Positions 9,603 through 18,503 of a stretch of DNA of 53,348 bases are shown one piece after another. A program made the position numbers and the translations under genes. The stretch's first letter is position 1; every line of letters begins with the position of its first letter. Under the pieces are notes generated by a model, which was not told the DNA's origin, searched no databases, and worked only from the letters and a program-made list of their open reading frames with translations. The DNA comes from Myxococcales bacterium (GTDB taxonomy: Bacteria; Myxococcota_A; Polyangia; Polyangiales; Houyiibacteriaceae): positions 1 to 53,348 of the forward strand of contig JAHBWH010000037.1 of NCBI GenBank assembly GCA_019637115.1, read 5' to 3'.

Positions 9603-10778
9603 GTGACGGCGAGCGCGCACACGATGGCAGCCCTCCTGCCCGACGCGCCGAGCGCGCCGCGTTCGTGGCGTCATGGGCTGGTCGAGCTCGCGATGGTCGG
9701 AGGCGTCACGCTCCTCCTCTACCCGCTCTCGTGGCTCGTTCGGCAGGTCGTCGACCTCGACGCCGCCGAGCTCGCCATCGGCTTCACGGCCTTCCACGCG
9801 GCGCACCTCGTCAACGACCCGCACTTCGCCGTCACCTACTTCCTCTTCTACGAGGACGGCCGACGTCGCGCGCTCGGCGACGCCTTCCCGCGCTCGCTGC
9901 GGTGGCGTTGGTGGCTCGCCGGCGTCGTCACGCCCCTCGCCCTCGGCGCCTGGGCGCTCGGCGCCGTGCTGACGCAGTCGAACCAAGCGCTCGGCGCGAT
10001 GGTGCAGCTGATGTTCCTCCTGGTCGGCTGGCACTACGGCAAGCAGGGCTTCGGGGTGATGAGCGTGCTCGCGGCGCGACGGGGCGTGCGCTTCACCCCG
10101 TGGGAGCGACGCGCGCTCCTCGCGCATTGCTACGCGGGCTGGCTCTACGCGTGGTCGAGCCCCCACGACCCCGGCGGCCTCCGCGTCCACAAGGGCGTCT
10201 TCTATGACACCCTCGAGCACCCGACCTGGCTCGAGCCCGTCGCGCTCGCGGCCCTCGTCGCGAGCTGCGTCGCGCTCCTCGCCGCGCTCTGGACGAAGAC
10301 ACGGCGCGAAGGGCGGCTGCCGCTCACGACGCCGCTCGTGGCCTTCCTGGTGAGCCTCTGGGCGTGGCTCATCTACTCGAGCGTCGATCCGCTCGTCCGC
10401 TACGTCACGCCTGCCCTTCACGCGGTGCAATACCTCTACTTCGTGCGGCTGCTGAAGACGAACGAGTCGCGGGCGCGCGAGGCCGAGCTGCTCGGCTCGG
10501 CCAAGACCCGCGTGCGCGCGCTCGCGGTCGGCGCGCTCTTGCTCGGCGTCGTGCTCTTCGACCTCTTGCCCGAGAGCCTCGACGCCTTCGCCGCGCCCGC
10601 GGGCGGGTGGGAGAACCGCCTGCTCGGCGCGACCCCGTGGTTCGCGGCCCTCTATGTCTTCGTCAACCTGCACCACTACGCGATGGACGCCGTCATCTGG
10701 CGCCGCGAGAACCCCGCGACCCGCCACCTCGTCGTCGACGTCCCCCCGCCCGCGGGGCCCGGGGAGGTCGAGACCTGA
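9603..10778 (+). CDS. His-rich polytopic membrane protein of unknown function
   Basis: 391 residues from GTG 9603, with TATGCT 8 nt before it and a possible -35 TTCACC with a 17-nt spacer; ATG 9624 is an alternative. About nine hydrophobic segments are visible. Conserved-looking His motifs lie at or near membrane edges: FTAFHAAHLVNDPHF, GWHYGKQGFGV, AHCYAGW, and the C-terminal NLHHYAMDAVIWR. The spacing of His residues resembles a membrane metal or heme site, but no known enzyme motif is complete. It follows cydAB in the same direction by 38 bp and overlaps the next lipoprotein gene (TGATG), so it may belong to respiration. No function is assigned. Confidence 0.8.
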   Translation: MTASAHTMAALLPDAPSAPRSWRHGLVELAMVGGVTLLLYPLSWLVRQVVDLDAAELAIGFTAFHAAHLVNDPHFAVTYFLFYEDGRRRALGDAFPRSLRWRWWLAGVVTPLALGAWALGAVLTQSNQALGAMVQLMFLLVGWHYGKQGFGVMSVLAARRGVRFTPWERRALLAHCYAGWLYAWSSPHDPGGLRVHKGVFYDTLEHPTWLEPVALAALVASCVALLAALWTKTRREGRLPLTTPLVAFLVSLWAWLIYSSVDPLVRYVTPALHAVQYLYFVRLLKTNESRAREAELLGSAKTRVRALAVGALLLGVVLFDLLPESLDAFAAPAGGWENRLLGATPWFAALYVFVNLHHYAMDAVIWRRENPATRHLVVDVPPPAGPGEVET

Positions 10779-12115
10779 TGCGCTCTACGGGGCGGGTCGT
10801 CGTCATCTCGATGTTCCTCCTCGCGAGCTGCTACCGCAGCCACGAGCTGGAGCCGGACGCCGGTCTGGACTCACGCGTGCCTCGCGAGCCTGGGCCACGG
10901 TACGACGACACGCTCGACTGTGATGACCCCGAGCTCTGGCGACGGCCGGGGGAGCGTTGGGGTCCTGCGTCGAGTCCGGTCGAGTGCGAACCCTTCGCGA
11001 TGCCGCTCCACCAGTTCTGGCTGCATTTCGGCGGCGGCGAGGGGCGACGGACGTGTCTGCGCGTGACGGAGGCCGCGCCCGGGAGTGGGTGGGAGGTCGG
11101 CCAGATCCTCGAGGTCGAGCCCGGGTACGTGCGCGGGTACGTGCGCGGTGGAGATTGGCCCTTCGTGCGGTGGGAAGTTCGGTACCAGCACGAGGACGGA
11201 CGGTTGAGCTACGGACCCGCGGAGTACGAGCCGCGCCCAGGGAGCTCGATCGGGCGCGCGCTGCGGCGGATGTCCTCGCGACCGCTCGCGATCACGAGGA
11301 CGTTCTATGCCGACGCGGAGGGGCTGCACTACTTCGCGAGCCCGATGGAGCACGTCGCGGTGCCAGGGCTGATGACGGCCGCCCCCATACACAATTCGAG
11401 CATCGTGGCGTGGGTCGCGGAGCCCTCGGCCGGCGTTCGCGTGCTGGGGCTGCGCTGGCGCCAGCCGGGCGCGGGACATCGAGTGATGGAGCTCGCGCTC
11501 GCCCCCGATCCCCCGCTCCACCTCGCGGTCGTGAGGAACGCTGTCATCGCCACCGCCGGACGGGAGGTCCTCGTCGCGCAGTTGGAGTGGATGGATGAGC
11601 TGCGCGCGGTGGAGCGGCGGTTCTCCCTGACTGGGATCCCCGCTGGAGTCGTCGTGACGGGTGGGCTCGTCGTCGCGGCGATCGACGGCGCGGTGCGCGC
11701 GTGGACGCTCGAGGGCACCCCCGCCCCCGTCGCGATCACGGACCCCGTCGTCGGCGCCGTGCCGGGAGACTACCTGCGCCTCGCCGATGGGCGCATCGGC
11801 ACGCCCGAGGTGGTCGACGGCGCGGTCACTGGGTGGCGCAGGATCTTCGACGTCGATCCGACGATCGGCGACGTGCTCCGGGTGTACTCCACTTGGGTGG
11901 GGAACGAAGGGATCCTGTGGGTCGGCACGGAGGGCTTCGAGCGTCCGCCGCTCCTCGGACCGACGAGCGCGAGCGCCCGGGCGCTCTTCGGCGGCCCGAT
12001 CGTCCTCACGGGCGCAGACTCCAACGACCTCCCGCGCTTCGTGGTCGAGGACGCCGAGGGAGCCGCGGACGTCGTCGTCTACGAGCTCGACCCGAGCTTC
12101 GAAGGCTGTGACTGA
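10778..12115 (+). CDS. Lipoprotein of unknown function
   Basis: 445 residues. The signal peptide MRSTGRVVVISMFLLASC ends in a good lipobox (LLASC). After an Asp/Pro-rich linker, the mature part is rich in beta-strand with repeated short GxxxAVD/VxDGAVxxW blocks, suggesting a propeller-like fold of modest regularity. No enzyme motif is visible. Its start overlaps the previous membrane-protein stop, so the two are probably co-translated. It converges with the FG-GAP lipoprotein gene; a small hairpin (GAGCC-cggg-GGCTC, about 12185-12198) lies in the 80-bp gap and overlaps the stop of the opposite gene. Confidence 0.75.
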   Translation: MRSTGRVVVISMFLLASCYRSHELEPDAGLDSRVPREPGPRYDDTLDCDDPELWRRPGERWGPASSPVECEPFAMPLHQFWLHFGGGEGRRTCLRVTEAAPGSGWEVGQILEVEPGYVRGYVRGGDWPFVRWEVRYQHEDGRLSYGPAEYEPRPGSSIGRALRRMSSRPLAITRTFYADAEGLHYFASPMEHVAVPGLMTAAPIHNSSIVAWVAEPSAGVRVLGLRWRQPGAGHRVMELALAPDPPLHLAVVRNAVIATAGREVLVAQLEWMDELRAVERRFSLTGIPAGVVVTGGLVVAAIDGAVRAWTLEGTPAPVAITDPVVGAVPGDYLRLADGRIGTPEVVDGAVTGWRRIFDVDPTIGDVLRVYSTWVGNEGILWVGTEGFERPPLLGPTSASARALFGGPIVLTGADSNDLPRFVVEDAEGAADVVVYELDPSFEGCD

Positions 12116-12195
12116 GTCGAGGAGGTCGGCGAGCGAGGTCGGTGCGCGTCGAGGCCGCGCACACACGACGAACTTCGGGTAGGGAGCCCGGGGGC

Positions 12196-14382
12196 TCAGA
12201 GACAACCTGCGCGGAAGACGTCCGCCCTGCCGTCCCCGTCGAAGTCGCCGAACGCGAGCTCGCGCAGGGGCTCGCTCGCGACGCGCAGGGTGTCCCACCG
12301 CGAGCGGCCTGCCCACGAGACGCGCCAGCGCGTCCCGTCGGTGGTGATCACGTCCGCGCGCCCGTCGCCGTCGAGATCGGCGAACGCGAGCGCGTCGACG
12401 CGGTGACTCGAGGCGTTGAGCGTCATCCAGCTCCCGCTCGCGCTGCGCGACAGCCGCCACTCGCTCCCCGTCGCCGAGAAGACATCGGTCCGTCCGTCGC
12501 CGTCGAAGTCCGCGAACGCGAGCTGCGCGACGGACGCGCTCGAGTTGTTCACGCGCTGCCACGCGCCCGTGCCCCCCGACGACACGAACCACCCGCCGGC
12601 CTCCGACTTGAAGACGTCGGTCCGGCCATCACCGTCGAAGTCGCCGAAGCCGAGCTCCGAGACGCGCTCGGTCGCCGCGCGCAGCCGCGTCCACGAGCCG
12701 CTGCCGCCGCGCGAGTAGGACCACTCCGTCCCGGTCGCTCGAAAGACGTCGGTGCGACCGTCACCGTCGAAGTCCGCGAGCACGAGGCCCACGAGCCCAT
12801 GGCTCGAGGTGTTCAGCGTCGCCCACGAGCCCGTCCCCGCCGAGAGCCAATGCCACCGCTCGCCGTCGGCGCGGAAGACGTCCGTCCGCCCGTCGCCGTC
12901 GAAGTCGCCGAAGGCGAGCGACGAGAGCCCCACGCTGGAGGCCGCGCGGAGCTGGCGGGGGCCCGCGCCGCCCGCGTGCGTGCAGAACCGCACCGTCTCG
13001 CAGTCGCGCGCGGCGCGACCGTAGCGGTTCGACGACGCGCCCGAGGGTGAGCGATCCACGTAGAAGTTGCCGAAGAAGTGACGCTGCAACGCCGCCGTCG
13101 TCGCCGAGGTCCGCGCGAGGCAGTTGTCGTAGAGCCACGAGCCCTCGAAGGGCCGACCGCGCACGACGAGCGCGTAGTGGTCGCTCGGGAGCACCGTGTT
13201 GCCGTGGACCAAGATGGTGTGCCCGGCGTAGGGGCTGCCGTTGTTGGTGTTCTCGTTGTGACCGTGGACGTCGAAGACGTGCCCGTTCGCGTGCGGGAGG
13301 ACGAGGTTGTTCCGCGCGGTGTAGCTGGTCGCGGGCTCGCCGCTCGCCGCCACCGCGTGCCGGTTGTAGTCGAAGACGTTCCACTCGATGAGCGCGAAGG
13401 CGGGGGCCTCGTCGCGCCCGAAGACGACGCCGTAGCCGAGCCCCTGTCGCTGGTTGTGGTGGATGTCGTTGTGGTGGATGTGGTTGCCGACCGAGTCGTT
13501 GATCGAGATGGCCGCCGAGCTGAAGCCCGCGATCTCGCAGTTGTCGATCTCCGTGCGGTGACGCCTTCGGATGAGGATCCCCGAGGTCTTCGCGGCGCAG
13601 TCGCGGCAGTTGACGCCCCCGGTCCGATCCTCGAGCGGGCACGAGCCCGGATACTCGGGCGGGCACTGCCAAGGGTCCGCGCCCAGGATGCGCAGCCCCG
13701 TGATGCGCGCGTCGTCGCCGCAGACGCTCATCATCGTCCGCGCGACGCGCTCGCTCGTGAAGAGCAGCGCCCCCGCGGAGCCTCGGCGGCCGCGCCCGCT
13801 CGCCAGCGTCACCCCCGCGGGCACACAAGGAGACGAGCCGCGCAGGTCGATCTCGACGTCATCGTCGACGTAGACGACGTGCCCCGGCTCGGCGGCAGCG
13901 AGCGCCGCGTCGAGCTCGGCGCGAGTCCGGACGCGCGTCGTACAGGGCCCATCGGGGGGCACGAGGTCCGGATAGCCGACCCCGCCGCCGACCCGCCAGC
14001 TGCTCGACGCGCTGGGAGAGGACCGATCTCCACGCACCACGCCGCAGGGCACCGGCCCCGCGTCCACGCTGGCGTCCGGAGGGTCGACGCCCGCGTCGTC
14101 CACGTTGTCGACGTCCGCGTCGTCGGCGGCCGCGTCGTCGCGCGCTGGCGCGTCGTCGGACGGCGCGTCGGCGCGAGGCGCTCCGTCGCGTGACACTGCC
14201 GCGTCCCCGCCCGGCTCGGCGCTCGCGCTGCACGCCAGAAGACCCCACGCGAGCGCGGCGGCGAGGGAGGGGACCTGTCGAGAGAGGCCCCGTCGAGAGA
14301 GGCCCCGTCGAGAGGGGCCCCGTCGAGAGGGGCCCCGTCGAGAGAGGTCCTGTCGAGAGAGAAGGCGTTCGTGCGGCTCCAC
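12196..14382 (-). CDS. Beta-helix and FG-GAP/VCBS-repeat surface lipoprotein
   Basis: About 728 residues from GTG 14382; the start is uncertain and a TTG at 14502 also fits. An Arg/Ser-rich N-region encoded by 15-bp tandem repeats precedes SLAAALAWGLLAC (lipobox). An Asp/Ala-rich linker follows. The middle (about residues 190-440) has right-handed beta-helix character: VVYVDDDVEIDLRG, then IHHNDIHHNQ, YTARNNLV and similar turns, as in polysaccharide-binding or lyase proteins. The C-terminal 260 residues are seven FG-GAP repeats of the form LAFGDFDGDGRTDVF, each with a DxDxDG Ca-binding loop. It is probably a cell-surface lipoprotein. No catalytic residues could be assigned. Confidence 0.88.
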   Translation of the reverse strand: MEPHERLLSRQDLSRRGPSRRGPSRRGLSRRGLSRQVPSLAAALAWGLLACSASAEPGGDAAVSRDGAPRADAPSDDAPARDDAAADDADVDNVDDAGVDPPDASVDAGPVPCGVVRGDRSSPSASSSWRVGGGVGYPDLVPPDGPCTTRVRTRAELDAALAAAEPGHVVYVDDDVEIDLRGSSPCVPAGVTLASGRGRRGSAGALLFTSERVARTMMSVCGDDARITGLRILGADPWQCPPEYPGSCPLEDRTGGVNCRDCAAKTSGILIRRRHRTEIDNCEIAGFSSAAISINDSVGNHIHHNDIHHNQRQGLGYGVVFGRDEAPAFALIEWNVFDYNRHAVAASGEPATSYTARNNLVLPHANGHVFDVHGHNENTNNGSPYAGHTILVHGNTVLPSDHYALVVRGRPFEGSWLYDNCLARTSATTAALQRHFFGNFYVDRSPSGASSNRYGRAARDCETVRFCTHAGGAGPRQLRAASSVGLSSLAFGDFDGDGRTDVFRADGERWHWLSAGTGSWATLNTSSHGLVGLVLADFDGDGRTDVFRATGTEWSYSRGGSGSWTRLRAATERVSELGFGDFDGDGRTDVFKSEAGGWFVSSGGTGAWQRVNNSSASVAQLAFADFDGDGRTDVFSATGSEWRLSRSASGSWMTLNASSHRVDALAFADLDGDGRADVITTDGTRWRVSWAGRSRWDTLRVASEPLRELAFGDFDGDGRADVFRAGCL
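14272..14361. repeat. Six 15-bp tandem repeats
   Basis: Six contiguous 15-bp units with consensus GCCCCGTCGAGAGAG occupy 14272-14286, 14287-14301, 14302-14316, 14317-14331, 14332-14346 and 14347-14361. The outer units diverge at the first bases (gacct, gtcct). On the minus strand they encode the five-residue unit S-R-R-G-P/L directly before the hydrophobic core of the lipoprotein signal peptide. Copy-number change would stay in frame and alter only the length of the basic N-region. Confidence 0.9.
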
Positions 14383-14520
14383 AGGTGAACGCCGTTTGCA
14401 AACCGTGGACCACGGACGCGCGGGTGTGGTTGATCCGGAGTTTGGCCAGTTCCGCGGGTTCGCCGCCGGATTCGCGCCGTCCTGTCGCGCCGGGGCGTCC
14501 AAGGCCTGGACTCGACCCGC

Positions 14521-14889
14521 TCAGTCGGCCTCCGAGACCAACGTGTACTGGCACACGACCCCCGCGTGCGTGTCGGTCAAGCGCTCGGAGCCGAAGTCGG
14601 CGGTGAAGGTCGGGATCGCGCCGTCGACGCAGGAGCACTCCCCCCACACCATGCTGCACGTGGCGTCCGGTCGCTCGCTCGATTCACAAGTGAGGTGGAG
14701 CCCATGGCCAGCCCAGATCCAACAACGTCCGTATCGAGCACATGCCTCTGGGTTGTCGGCGTCGGGGACGAGGCTCCACGACCCACCAGGGCGCTCGCAC
14801 GCCGCGGCCGCGTCGGAGTCCGAGAGCAGGTGGTGGTCGTAGCAACCGAGGACGAGAGCCAAACCGCCGATGAGCGCACGATGCTTCAC
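14521..14889 (-). CDS. Small Cys-rich lipoprotein
   Basis: 122 residues from GTG 14889, which has GGAGGGA about 5 nt upstream and so decides the start. The signal peptide HRALIGGLALVLGC ends in a lipobox. The mature part has about eight further Cys, with short motifs PGGSWSLVPDADN and CSMVWGECSCVDG, suggesting a compact disulfide-rich fold. No family is recognised. It is divergent from the SspB/ClpX-ZBD fusion gene, with 107 bp between the two starts. Confidence 0.75.
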   Translation of the reverse strand: MKHRALIGGLALVLGCYDHHLLSDSDAAAACERPGGSWSLVPDADNPEACARYGRCWIWAGHGLHLTCESSERPDATCSMVWGECSCVDGAIPTFTADFGSERLTDTHAGVVCQYTLVSEAD

Positions 14890-14996
14890 TTGGTCCCTCC
14901 GAACGGTCGCGAACGGTAGCGCACGCCACGACACGACCACGACGCATGACGCGCCTCCACGTACGCACATCGCGTCATCGGGGTAGGCTGCGCGCG

Positions 14997-15494
14997 ATGA
15001 CCGTCTCCACCGCTGCCGCCTTCGCCCGCTCGGTCGTCGCGGCGGGGCATCCCCTTCGACTCTGGGTCGACGGTCGCCGTCGCGACGTGCTCGTGCCCGC
15101 CGGCGTTCGCGCCGACCACGGGCTCAACCTCTTCCTCGACGTGGCGCCGACCAACTCAGCGGCCGTCGACGTTCAAGACGAAGGGCTCGCGGCAGACCTC
15201 TCGTTCAGTGGCCACGCATTTCGCGTGTGGGTCCCGTGGATCGCCGTGCAGCTCTTGGTCGACCTCGCGACGGGTGCGGAGACGGCGTTCCCCGAGCACG
15301 CGCCGCCGCCCGAGCTCCCAGCGGACCTCGCGACCGATCCGTGGTCGATGTGCAGCTTCTGCGGGATGGACCCTCGCGACCGCGCGGTGGTGGTCGGAGG
15401 GGTCGAGGCCCGCATCTGCGACGTGTGCGTCGCGGCGGCCGCCGAGGTCGTGGCCGCCCAGCGCGCGTCCTCGGCCCCCGATCGCGAAACCTGA
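14997..15494 (+). CDS. SspB-like domain fused to a ClpX-type zinc-binding domain
   Basis: 165 residues from ATG 14997 (TAGGCT lies 7 nt upstream; ATG 14946 is an alternative). Residues 18-100 align by eye with the SspB fold: HPLRLWVD, VLVPAGV, NLFLDVAP, GLAADLSFSG, FRVWVPWIAV and FPE match the order and spacing of the E. coli ClpXP adaptor SspB. A Pro-rich linker leads to residues 117-152, a C4 zinc finger CSFCG-x17-CDVC (Cys 119, 122, 141, 144). Its 18-residue gap between Cys pairs equals that of the ClpX N-terminal domain. SspB delivers ssrA-tagged proteins to ClpXP by docking on exactly this ClpX domain. The fused form is therefore likely a ClpX-interacting adaptor or decoy; that part is inference. 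Confidence 0.82.
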   Translation: MTVSTAAAFARSVVAAGHPLRLWVDGRRRDVLVPAGVRADHGLNLFLDVAPTNSAAVDVQDEGLAADLSFSGHAFRVWVPWIAVQLLVDLATGAETAFPEHAPPPELPADLATDPWSMCSFCGMDPRDRAVVVGGVEARICDVCVAAAAEVVAAQRASSAPDRET

Positions 15495-15509
15495 TCAGCC
15501 CCGCCCGGA

Positions 15510-18503
15510 TCAGCCCCCGCACTGCGTCGGCCGATACGAGTCGCCACAGGCGATCGCGGCCTCGGAGTGGTCGTTGAGGCAACCCATGCCGGGGCACCAG
15601 CCGCAGAAGCCGTTGGCCACGCACGCGCCGCACTCCGTGAGCGCCGCGCAGTCCACGCACGAGCTGGGGGAGCCGCGCCAATCACCGCCGCAGGTCGCCC
15701 GCTGGCTGTCGGAGACACACTCGCCGGTCGCGCCGCAGAAGCCGCAGCCGACGGCGCGGTTGCAGCTCCCGCAGTCGGTGTGCGCCGAGCACGGATCCTC
15801 TGCATCGACGCCGCAGCCGCCGTGGACGTTCGCGGGGTTGATGTCCGAGCAATCGTCGACCTCCTCGGACTCGGCCTCGCTCATCTCCCGCAGCTCGCGT
15901 GGCAGCCAGCGCACGCCGTCGCGATCGGCGTCGCTCGGCTCGTTGCCGCAGAGCAGCCACTGCGAGCACGCCGCCGCGGCCTGCGCGCTCGGCGTGCTTC
16001 CGGGGCGACCATAGAGCGACTCGTGCGGCGCGCCGCGCTGGTAGACGCCGTCCTCGCGGAGGACCTCGCTCGCGCCGACGGCGTGCTGATAGAGCGTGCC
16101 GACGAAGTCGAGCGGGCCGGTCGCGGGCCGCGGCCCGAGCGAGTCCGCCCCGCTCGTCGCCACGCTGCAGAAGGGCACGGGGACCCCCAGGACGCGGCAG
16201 GGCTCGAAGCCGAGCTCTCCGACCTCCGAGGGGAACGCCCGCGCGCCGATCGCGCCTCGCCCGGCGATCTCCATTTGCTTGCCGAGCTCCTTGGTGAGCT
16301 CGAGCGCGGCGATGCCGTTCGACGCGAGCGCCGGGTCCGTGAAGAGCATCGCGTAGCCGACCGGGTCGCTCGCGACCCGCGCGGGCTCGCCGCGCAGCGC
16401 GTCGAGGACGTCGTCGTCGAGGTCGAGCTCGCCGAAGGGCGTCGGGAGGCGCCAGTCGAGCCGGTCTCCGCTCCTCACGAGGTCCACGATCACGCGGCTG
16501 AGCGTCTCGAGGTGCGGCTGCGGCAGCGCGTCGAGCGCGTAGCCGACGGCCGCTCGGCCCGCGGTGCTCCACGGCACGTTCGCGGCGAGCATGCCCGCGT
16601 AGCGCGCCGTGAAGACGAAGGCGACGAGCGGCTTCTCGACCCCGCCACCACGCACGTAGACGTGCTCGACGAGGCCATGACCGGGCGCGATCTCGGCGAG
16701 CAGCCGCGCGTGCTCCGGCGCGAGCTGCAGGATCGCGCCGACGCCCTCGCGGTGCAGGCGCGCGACCTCCTCTCGGTTCGAGACGCACGCGAGGAGAAAC
16801 GCGACGCGGCGCAGCCCGAGCTCGGAGGACGCCAGGCGATAGTCCGCGCAAGCGGGCACCTCCTCGGGCTCCTCGGGCTCCTCGGGGGTCGCCACGGGCG
16901 CGCAGCGCTCCGGCCGGAAACACGCGCCGCCGCCGCCGCTGCGCCAGCACGTCATCGCGGCCTCGCAGACCTCGGGTGCGCCGCCGCAGGGCGTGAAGCA
17001 GGCGTCGCCACCGTCGCGCCCGCCGCACGAGAGCACGTCCGCGTGCTCGTCGAAGCAGGCGAGCCCTCCGAGGCCCTCGAGGCAGGGGATGAGACCCCCG
17101 CAGCTCGCGGGATCTTCCGGCATCGCCGTCGGCGCCTCGTCCATCGGCAGCGGCGTCGCGGGCCCGCAGCCGGTGCGCGCGAAGCCCGCCATCGGCGTGC
17201 GGAGCAAGCGCGCCTCGGTCTGCGGACCCCAGACGCCGTCCTCGGCGATCCGGTCACCGGGGTTGTTCAGGTTCCAGAGGTTCTGGAAGGCGCGCACCGA
17301 GCGTGCGCGCTGGTCGGGGCCCGGTCCGTCGAAGTGCACCTGGTCGGCCGCGCCGTACCAGCGCAGGCCCGCGCGAGTCATCGCCGGCCGCGCGGCGCTC
17401 CAGTTCTGCAGATCGACGGCGCGGCCGCCGTTGTGGTTGCTGCGACCCGGCGCCGCCACGATGCCGCAGCCGCCTCGACGGAGCAGCGCGAACTGGTCCG
17501 AGACCGGTCGGAAGGCGCTGTTGACCTGCAGGCGCGTGGAGTCCGCCGCGCGACGCAGCGCGGCGGCCGACTCCGGCACCATGAAGAGGTGGACGCGACC
17601 CGAGCTCGTGGAGATGTTCGGATGCCGCACCTCGACGAACTGCCCGGGGAACATGCACGCCTGGTGCTGCGCGAGCTGCCGCGAGAGGGTCTCGAACCCG
17701 GCGGTCGTGCACCCGCCGCGGTTCTGCCGGATGCCCTCGGCCACCGTGGGGCCCGTCGGCGCAGGCGCGGGCGGCACGCGCGGATCGACGGTCTCCTCGT
17801 CGAAGCTGCCGGCGGCGCCCGTGTCCCAGAAGCCCGCGCCCATCTCGCGGTACATGTTGCGCGCGAAGCTCTCGTAGCGCCCCGAGCGCTCGGCGTAGCA
17901 GCCCCAGCCGGGCCGACAGCCGTTGTAGAGGTGCGTGACCGTCTTCACCCAGTTCGCGAACTGCGGATGGCTGGGCGAGTCGATCGCGTTCATCCAGCGC
18001 ACGGCGTCCTCGCGCGTGCGGACGCCGGTCGTGTAGGGAGAGCGGATCAGCATGTCGAGCACGAAGGCGATCGACTGCCGGATGTTGCCCTGCAGGTCGA
18101 GGACGTGGCGCCCGTCGCGCGCGAGTGTCTGGTCGTAGTTCCCCGCGTCGAACTGGAACATCCCGAGGCCGCCTTGCCGCGCCGAGCAGGGGCCGTCACC
18201 CGCGCCCGCGAGCACGGGGCCGCCGCAATAGTCCGAGTGAGGCCCCGAGCAGCCGTTACGCTCCCAATAGGCGGTCTCGCCGTTGCGGCAGTGCGTCATC
18301 ATCGTCTCGGCGTCCGCGAGGCCAGCGGCGAGCCAGCCGCTCGTGATGCCCTGCGCGGCGTAGAGATCGCGGATCAGCCCCGCGCGCTCGCGGCGCTGCG
18401 AGGCGGAGAGCGCCTGCGTCGCCTCGGCGACGTCGAAGGCGGGCGCGCCGGCGTCGCAAGCGAGCAGCGCGAGCGAGACGAGAGCGCGGACGGCGCGGTT
18501 CAC
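15510..18503 (-). CDS. Composite cell-wall hydrolase lipoprotein (transglycosylase-like, M15 peptidase, peptidoglycan-binding, Cys-rich tail)
   Basis: 997 residues from GTG 18503. The signal peptide ends in the lipobox LALLAC. Residues about 35-225 look like a lysozyme/transglycosylase domain (candidate Glu in ADAETMM, then GGLGMFQFDAGNYDQTL). Residues about 310-395 are a VanY-type M15 D,D-peptidase: FRPVSDQF, then SNHNGGRAVD (His357, Asp364) and VHFDGPG (His390), the zinc ligands. Residues 402-438 match a peptidoglycan-binding repeat (GVWGPQTEARLL). A Cys-rich patch, an unrecognised block (about 555-880) and a C-terminal tail with PSI-like CGSC/CGFC/CVDC/CGWC Cys pairs follow. The start overlaps the upstream lipoprotein stop (GTGA). 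Confidence 0.85.
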   Translation of the reverse strand: MNRAVRALVSLALLACDAGAPAFDVAEATQALSASQRRERAGLIRDLYAAQGITSGWLAAGLADAETMMTHCRNGETAYWERNGCSGPHSDYCGGPVLAGAGDGPCSARQGGLGMFQFDAGNYDQTLARDGRHVLDLQGNIRQSIAFVLDMLIRSPYTTGVRTREDAVRWMNAIDSPSHPQFANWVKTVTHLYNGCRPGWGCYAERSGRYESFARNMYREMGAGFWDTGAAGSFDEETVDPRVPPAPAPTGPTVAEGIRQNRGGCTTAGFETLSRQLAQHQACMFPGQFVEVRHPNISTSSGRVHLFMVPESAAALRRAADSTRLQVNSAFRPVSDQFALLRRGGCGIVAAPGRSNHNGGRAVDLQNWSAARPAMTRAGLRWYGAADQVHFDGPGPDQRARSVRAFQNLWNLNNPGDRIAEDGVWGPQTEARLLRTPMAGFARTGCGPATPLPMDEAPTAMPEDPASCGGLIPCLEGLGGLACFDEHADVLSCGGRDGGDACFTPCGGAPEVCEAAMTCWRSGGGGACFRPERCAPVATPEEPEEPEEVPACADYRLASSELGLRRVAFLLACVSNREEVARLHREGVGAILQLAPEHARLLAEIAPGHGLVEHVYVRGGGVEKPLVAFVFTARYAGMLAANVPWSTAGRAAVGYALDALPQPHLETLSRVIVDLVRSGDRLDWRLPTPFGELDLDDDVLDALRGEPARVASDPVGYAMLFTDPALASNGIAALELTKELGKQMEIAGRGAIGARAFPSEVGELGFEPCRVLGVPVPFCSVATSGADSLGPRPATGPLDFVGTLYQHAVGASEVLREDGVYQRGAPHESLYGRPGSTPSAQAAAACSQWLLCGNEPSDADRDGVRWLPRELREMSEAESEEVDDCSDINPANVHGGCGVDAEDPCSAHTDCGSCNRAVGCGFCGATGECVSDSQRATCGGDWRGSPSSCVDCAALTECGACVANGFCGWCPGMGCLNDHSEAAIACGDSYRPTQCGG

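Noticed and set aside
12185-12198. GAGCC-cggg-GGCTC hairpin overlapping a stop codon
   Set aside because: The stem is only five pairs and includes the stop of the opposite gene; it is too weak to call a terminator. A similar hairpin at 26070-26084 overlaps the orn stop and is left uncalled for the same reason.
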